Assembly (NCBI GenBank): GCA_020216625.1
Contig: JAIUYB010000114.1
Span: 1-7,063 of the forward strand
Reading direction: 5' to 3'
Length of the DNA stretch: 7,063 bases
From: Desulfarculus sp.
Lineage (GTDB): Bacteria > Desulfobacterota > Desulfarculia > Desulfarculales > Desulfarculaceae
The translations under genes and the position numbers were made by a program. How positions within the stretch are numbered: the first letter of the stretch is position 1; each line of letters opens with the position of its first letter. The notes below the pieces were generated by a model. That model was not told the DNA's origin. It made no database searches and was given only the letters and a program-made list of their open reading frames with translations. This document shows positions 3,844 to 7,063 of this stretch, piece by piece.

Positions 3844-6503
3844 AGCAGGTGGCTGAACTCCTGGCGCACCAGGCGCTCCTCGCCTTCGCGGTCGGCCACC
3901 TCGCCGTCCAGGCGGGCGGCCAAGAGGCGGTCCAAAATCGTGCGGAAGATCGGGCCGGGGGTCAGGCCCATGGCCTTCAAATCTTGGCCGGTCAACTCGG
4001 TGCGCACCTGGCGCAGGCTGGTCAGGTATTTGCTGACCGCCTTCTTGGCCTGCTCCAGCCCGGCCTTGGCCATGATCAAAAGCATGTACTCCGGCTTCAG
4101 GGGCATCAACAGGGCGTAGATGGCCGAGGCCGGGGTGGGGCCGCGCTGGAAGCGGTTCAGGGCGTCCACCGCCTGCTGGCGCATGGTCAGGATTTCTTCC
4201 GTCAACCGCGCTGGCAGGGAGAGCCTGGCGCAGACCGCGGCCATCTCGTCGTTGTCCAGGGAATCGCACAGGGCCAACAGGCGCACCAGCCAGACCCGCA
4301 CCGGCCGGTCCAGGAAGGAGAGCCGGTGCCAGGCCAGGGCCTCCTCCATGGCCTCCAATAGGGCCAGGTCCTTGGGCTCCAGACGCAATTGGGGGCTCAG
4401 GGTGTACAGGAGCTTCAGATCCTTGAGGCGCTTGAGACAATCAAGGGCGCGTTCCTCCTCCAGCAACTGGGTCAGTTCGCTCATCAGGCGCTTGCCGCTC
4501 AGGCGCTGGAACACGTCGATCTTGATGGCGTTCTTGATCAGGCTCTCGGTGAGCTTGCCGATGCGGAAGCCGAAGCGCTGCTCGAAACGCACCGCCCGGA
4601 AGACCCGGGTGGGGTCCTCCACGAAGGACAGGTTGTGCAGGGCGCGCACCGCCTTTTCCTTCAAATCGCGGCTGGCGTCGAAAAAGTCGATCAGGATGCC
4701 GAAGCTCTGGGCGTTGAGCTTGACCGCCAGGGTGTTGATGGTGAAGTCGCGGCGGTAGAGATCCAGCTTTATGGAGCTCATCTCCACCACCGGCAGCGCC
4801 GCCGGGGATTGGTAATACTCCAGGCGGGCGGTGGCCACGTCGATGACCAGGCCGTCATCGAAGATGATCTTGGCGGTGTTGAATTTCTTGTGGACCCGGA
4901 CCCGCGCGTCCTGGCGGGACTGGGCGAAGGCCTTGGCGAAGAGTATTCCGTCGCCCTCCACCACGATGTCCAGGTCGAGGTTTTCACGGCGCAGGAACAG
5001 GTCGCGCACGCTGCCGCCCACCAGGTAGGCGCTGTAGGACAGCTCGTCGGCCAGTCGGCCCAGCTCCTCCAGGATGTTCACCACCCGCCGGGGCAGGCGT
5101 TCGCGCATCAGGCTGACCACGTTCTTTTGGCGCGCGCCGCCGGCCCCCGGGGCCTCTGGCCCGCTCTCGGCGATCAGGGGGTGCTCCATCAGGGTGTTCA
5201 AGAGGTCGGTGCGGGTGATGACCCCCACCAGGCGGCCGTCCTCCAGCACCGGCACCAGGCGCTGGCGGCGTTCCACCACCGCCTGCTCCACCTCGGTCAG
5301 GGGGGCGTCGGCCAGGATGGGGCGCACCCTCTGGTCCATGTATTCGCTGACCGGTAGGCCGCTCAGGTGGTGGAAGATGGCCTTTTCCACGGTCTGGCGG
5401 CTGATGATGCCCAACACCGCCCCCTCGCTGACCACCGGCAGCACGTTGATGTTGTAGCGGGTCAGGGTTTCGTGGGCCTGGTCGATGGTGGTGGTCGGCT
5501 CCACGCTTATCACCGGGCTGGTCATCAGGTCGCGGGCGCTGCGTCTGGGGTTGACCACCGCCTGCAAGGTGCTCATCAGCCGGGCGCGGGCCTCCACCAG
5601 GGTCTGATCGCGCAGGGTGGCGCTGGCCGCGGTGGGATGGCCACCGCCGCCCAGGGCCTTGGCGATCACCCCCACGTCCACCTGGGGCAGGCGTGAACGG
5701 GCCACCAGATAGACCCGGTCCTCCATCCGGGCCAGGGCCAGGATGGCGTCCAGGTTGTCCATGTCCATGAACTTGTGGACCAGGACCGCGATCTCGGGCA
5801 CGTAGCGCTCGCGGCTGACCTCGCTGACCACCACCTCCACCCCGTTGACGATGTACTTCTGGGCCGAGCGGATCAGGTCGTTCAAGAGGCCAACCTCCTC
5901 GGCGGTCAGCTCGCGGGTGATCAGCGAGGAGATCAGGTTGAGGTTGGCCCCCAGGGAGAGCAGCCAGCCGGCGGCGGCGAAGTCCTCCACCGTGGTGGAA
6001 GGGAAGGTGAAACTGCCGGTGTCCTCGTAGATGCCCAGGGCCAGCACCGTGGCCTCGTCCTCGGTCAGTTCCACCTCCCGCTCGCGCAGAAGCTGGCTGA
6101 GCACGGTGACGGTGGAGCCCAGGGGCTTGACCACCTGGCGCTGGGCCTTGACGTCGTTGTCACTGTCCGGGTGGTGGTCGTAGGCATGGATCTCCACCTC
6201 CGGGTCGTCCACCAGCTCGCCCAGGGGGCCGATGCGGTCCTTCTGGCGGGTGTCCACCAGGATCAGGCGCTTGACGCGCTCGAAGGGCACGTTGCGCACC
6301 TTGACGAAGTTGTAGAAGTAGCAGACCGAGTCCACGAAGAAGTTGCGCAGGTTGCGCTCCTGGGCTCCAGGCAGCACCAGCAGCGCCTGGGGATAGAGCT
6401 TGGCCGCGGCCAGCATGCTGGCCAGGGCGTCGAAATCGGCGTTGACGTGGGTGGTGATCACCTCCACGTCGCGGATCGGGGATTGGCTATCGGCCTGAGT
6501 CAC
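3831..6503 (-). CDS. DHH phosphoesterase-CBS-CBS-tRNA nucleotidyltransferase fusion (CCA/A-adding or poly(A) polymerase type)
   Basis: An 890-residue multidomain protein. Residues 13-200 are a DHH phosphoesterase with all expected metal ligands: THVNADFDAL (His19, Asp23, Asp25), LVDT (Asp84), DHHP (109-112) and EDTGSF (Asp161). DHHA1 ends with GGGGHPTAAS at 285-294. Two CBS domains (about 322-378 and 384-440) probably bind an adenine nucleotide. Residues 465-890 form a class II nucleotidyltransferase: YLVGGSVRDLFL (493-504), catalytic DLDIVVEGD (Asp510, Asp512), IDVATARLEYY (554-564), RRDFTINTLA (584-593), and EDPTR (629-633), the EDxxR template motif for incoming nucleotides. The C-terminal block GQDLKAMGLTPGP is also typical. 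Enzymes of this architecture are known from Aquifex and deltaproteobacteria, some adding only A of the CCA end; specificity here cannot be read from sequence. The start is GTG at 6503, 15 bases after xerD, with a modest AAAGG site. Later GTG codons at residues 13 and 15 are possible alternatives. Confidence 0.93.
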   Translation of the reverse strand: MTQADSQSPIRDVEVITTHVNADFDALASMLAAAKLYPQALLVLPGAQERNLRNFFVDSVCYFYNFVKVRNVPFERVKRLILVDTRQKDRIGPLGELVDDPEVEIHAYDHHPDSDNDVKAQRQVVKPLGSTVTVLSQLLREREVELTEDEATVLALGIYEDTGSFTFPSTTVEDFAAAGWLLSLGANLNLISSLITRELTAEEVGLLNDLIRSAQKYIVNGVEVVVSEVSRERYVPEIAVLVHKFMDMDNLDAILALARMEDRVYLVARSRLPQVDVGVIAKALGGGGHPTAASATLRDQTLVEARARLMSTLQAVVNPRRSARDLMTSPVISVEPTTTIDQAHETLTRYNINVLPVVSEGAVLGIISRQTVEKAIFHHLSGLPVSEYMDQRVRPILADAPLTEVEQAVVERRQRLVPVLEDGRLVGVITRTDLLNTLMEHPLIAESGPEAPGAGGARQKNVVSLMRERLPRRVVNILEELGRLADELSYSAYLVGGSVRDLFLRRENLDLDIVVEGDGILFAKAFAQSRQDARVRVHKKFNTAKIIFDDGLVIDVATARLEYYQSPAALPVVEMSSIKLDLYRRDFTINTLAVKLNAQSFGILIDFFDASRDLKEKAVRALHNLSFVEDPTRVFRAVRFEQRFGFRIGKLTESLIKNAIKIDVFQRLSGKRLMSELTQLLEEERALDCLKRLKDLKLLYTLSPQLRLEPKDLALLEAMEEALAWHRLSFLDRPVRVWLVRLLALCDSLDNDEMAAVCARLSLPARLTEEILTMRQQAVDALNRFQRGPTPASAIYALLMPLKPEYMLLIMAKAGLEQAKKAVSKYLTSLRQVRTELTGQDLKAMGLTPGPIFRTILDRLLAARLDGEVADREGEERLVRQEFSHLLEKK

Positions 6504-6518
6504 GCGGTTGATCGCCTT

Positions 6519-7063
6519 TCAGCCCCGGGGGTGGAAACGCCGGTGGACCTCGCTCAACCGGCGGTGGTCCACATGGGTGTAGACCTGGGTGGTGGAGACG
6601 TCGGCGTGGCCCAGCATCAGTTGCACGCTGCGCAGGTCGGCCCCGCCCAGGAGCAAATGGGTGGCGAAGGTGTGGCGCAGGGTGTGGGGGGTCATCTCCG
6701 CCGGCAACCCCGCCTTGCGGGCATGGCGCTGGATCAGCTTCCACAGCCCCATCCGGCTCAGGCGCCCGCCGTCGCGGTTGACGAAGACCTCCTCCCGGGC
6801 CCGGCCCTTGAGCAGACGCCCCCGGGGCCCCTCCAGCCAGCGGCTCAGCCATTCCAAGGCGGTCTGGTGCACCGGCACCAGGCGCTCCTTGGAGCCCTTG
6901 CCCCGCACCACCAGACAACCCACCTGGAATTGCACCTCGCCCACCTCCAGCCCGATCACCTCGGAGACCCGCAACCCCGCGGCATACATCAGCTCCAGGA
7001 TGGCCCGGTCCCGGAGCCCCAGGTCGGTGGTCACGTCCGGGGCGGCCAACAAGCGGCCCACCT
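6519..7063 (-). CDS. xerD: Tyrosine recombinase XerD, C-terminal part (5' end outside window)
   Basis: XerD with XerC resolves chromosome dimers at dif. About 180 C-terminal residues are present, and the frame runs off the right edge; an in-frame GTG at 7061 is internal, not the start. The visible part is the catalytic domain with every active-site residue: Arg in AAGLRVSEV, Lys in RGKGSKERLVP, His and Arg in PHTLRHTFATH, His in LGHADVSTT, and the nucleophile Tyr in QVYTHV. The ending HRRLSEVHRRFHPRG resembles the XerD C-terminus rather than XerC, hence the symbol. It is the most upstream gene seen in the minus-strand run. Its TGA (6521-6519) is 15 bases before the next start, so co-transcription with the fusion gene is likely. 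XerC or a phage/integron integrase is less likely given the operon context. Confidence 0.9.
   Translation of the reverse strand, partial: VGRLLAAPDVTTDLGLRDRAILELMYAAGLRVSEVIGLEVGEVQFQVGCLVVRGKGSKERLVPVHQTALEWLSRWLEGPRGRLLKGRAREEVFVNRDGGRLSRMGLWKLIQRHARKAGLPAEMTPHTLRHTFATHLLLGGADLRSVQLMLGHADVSTTQVYTHVDHRRLSEVHRRFHPRG

Noticed and set aside
3832..4440. Upstream extension of the M50 protease frame (about 200 extra codons)
   Set aside because: It overlaps the well-supported nucleotidyltransferase in another frame, is Pro/Gly/Arg-rich shadow sequence, and the GTG at 3831 has a good ribosome site and begins at the family N-terminus.
732..5696. Many long plus-strand open frames opposite the operon (for example 732-1415, 2211-3335, 3211-4119, 4389-5357)
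   Set aside because: They are antisense to clear genes, rich in Gln/His/Gly/Ala as expected for reverse frames of GC-rich coding DNA, and show no motifs or ribosome sites.
1..7063. CRISPR array, toxin-antitoxin, retron or defence cassette
   Set aside because: No regularly spaced repeats and no unassigned gene of real coding character; all sizeable minus-strand genes belong to known housekeeping families.

Overview
The window is a GC-rich (roughly two-thirds G+C by eye) bacterial segment. Nearly everything is coded on the minus strand as one tightly packed run, read from high to low coordinates: xerD (cut by the window edge), a DHH-CBS-tRNA nucleotidyltransferase fusion, a small M50 site-2 protease, scpA, scpB, an rluB-type pseudouridine synthase, tRNA-Val(CAC), then a hairpin terminator. 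The gene order, GC content and the DHH-CBS-PAP fusion point to a deltaproteobacterium (Desulfobacterota). I infer this lineage from the proteins; no taxonomic marker is present.

Right part (about 3150-7063): XerD carries the usual tyrosine-recombinase residues and is followed after 15 bases by the 890-residue fusion. The fusion has an intact DHH/DHHA1 phosphoesterase signature, two CBS domains and a class II tRNA nucleotidyltransferase. Its stop shares one base with the GTG start of the M50 protease gene. Three starts here are GTG (fusion, protease, scpB). The short gaps and overlaps suggest one transcript with translational coupling.

Middle part (about 1490-3145): scpA and scpB, three bases apart, encode the kleisin and the winged-helix partner of the SMC condensin. 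With XerD (dimer resolution at dif) this gives the run a chromosome-segregation component. The fusion enzyme, RluB and tRNA-Val give it a tRNA/rRNA maturation component.

Left part (1-1490): rluB follows scpB after a 72-base leader holding two mutually exclusive hairpins. RluB has a long Arg/Gly tail with near-perfect collagen-like Gly-X-Y periodicity. Its TAG stop overlaps the first two bases of the mature tRNA-Val, so RNase P would cut inside the stop codon. A strong hairpin ends the transcript. Beyond it lie about 165 bases with no gene, then on the plus strand the last codons of an IS3-family transposase.

Most of this is a conserved housekeeping neighbourhood rather than a new defence or mobile system. 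The points most worth a second look are the stop codon/tRNA overlap, the collagen-like RluB tail, and the coupling of a nano-RNase-like domain and CBS sensors to a CCA/A-adding enzyme.
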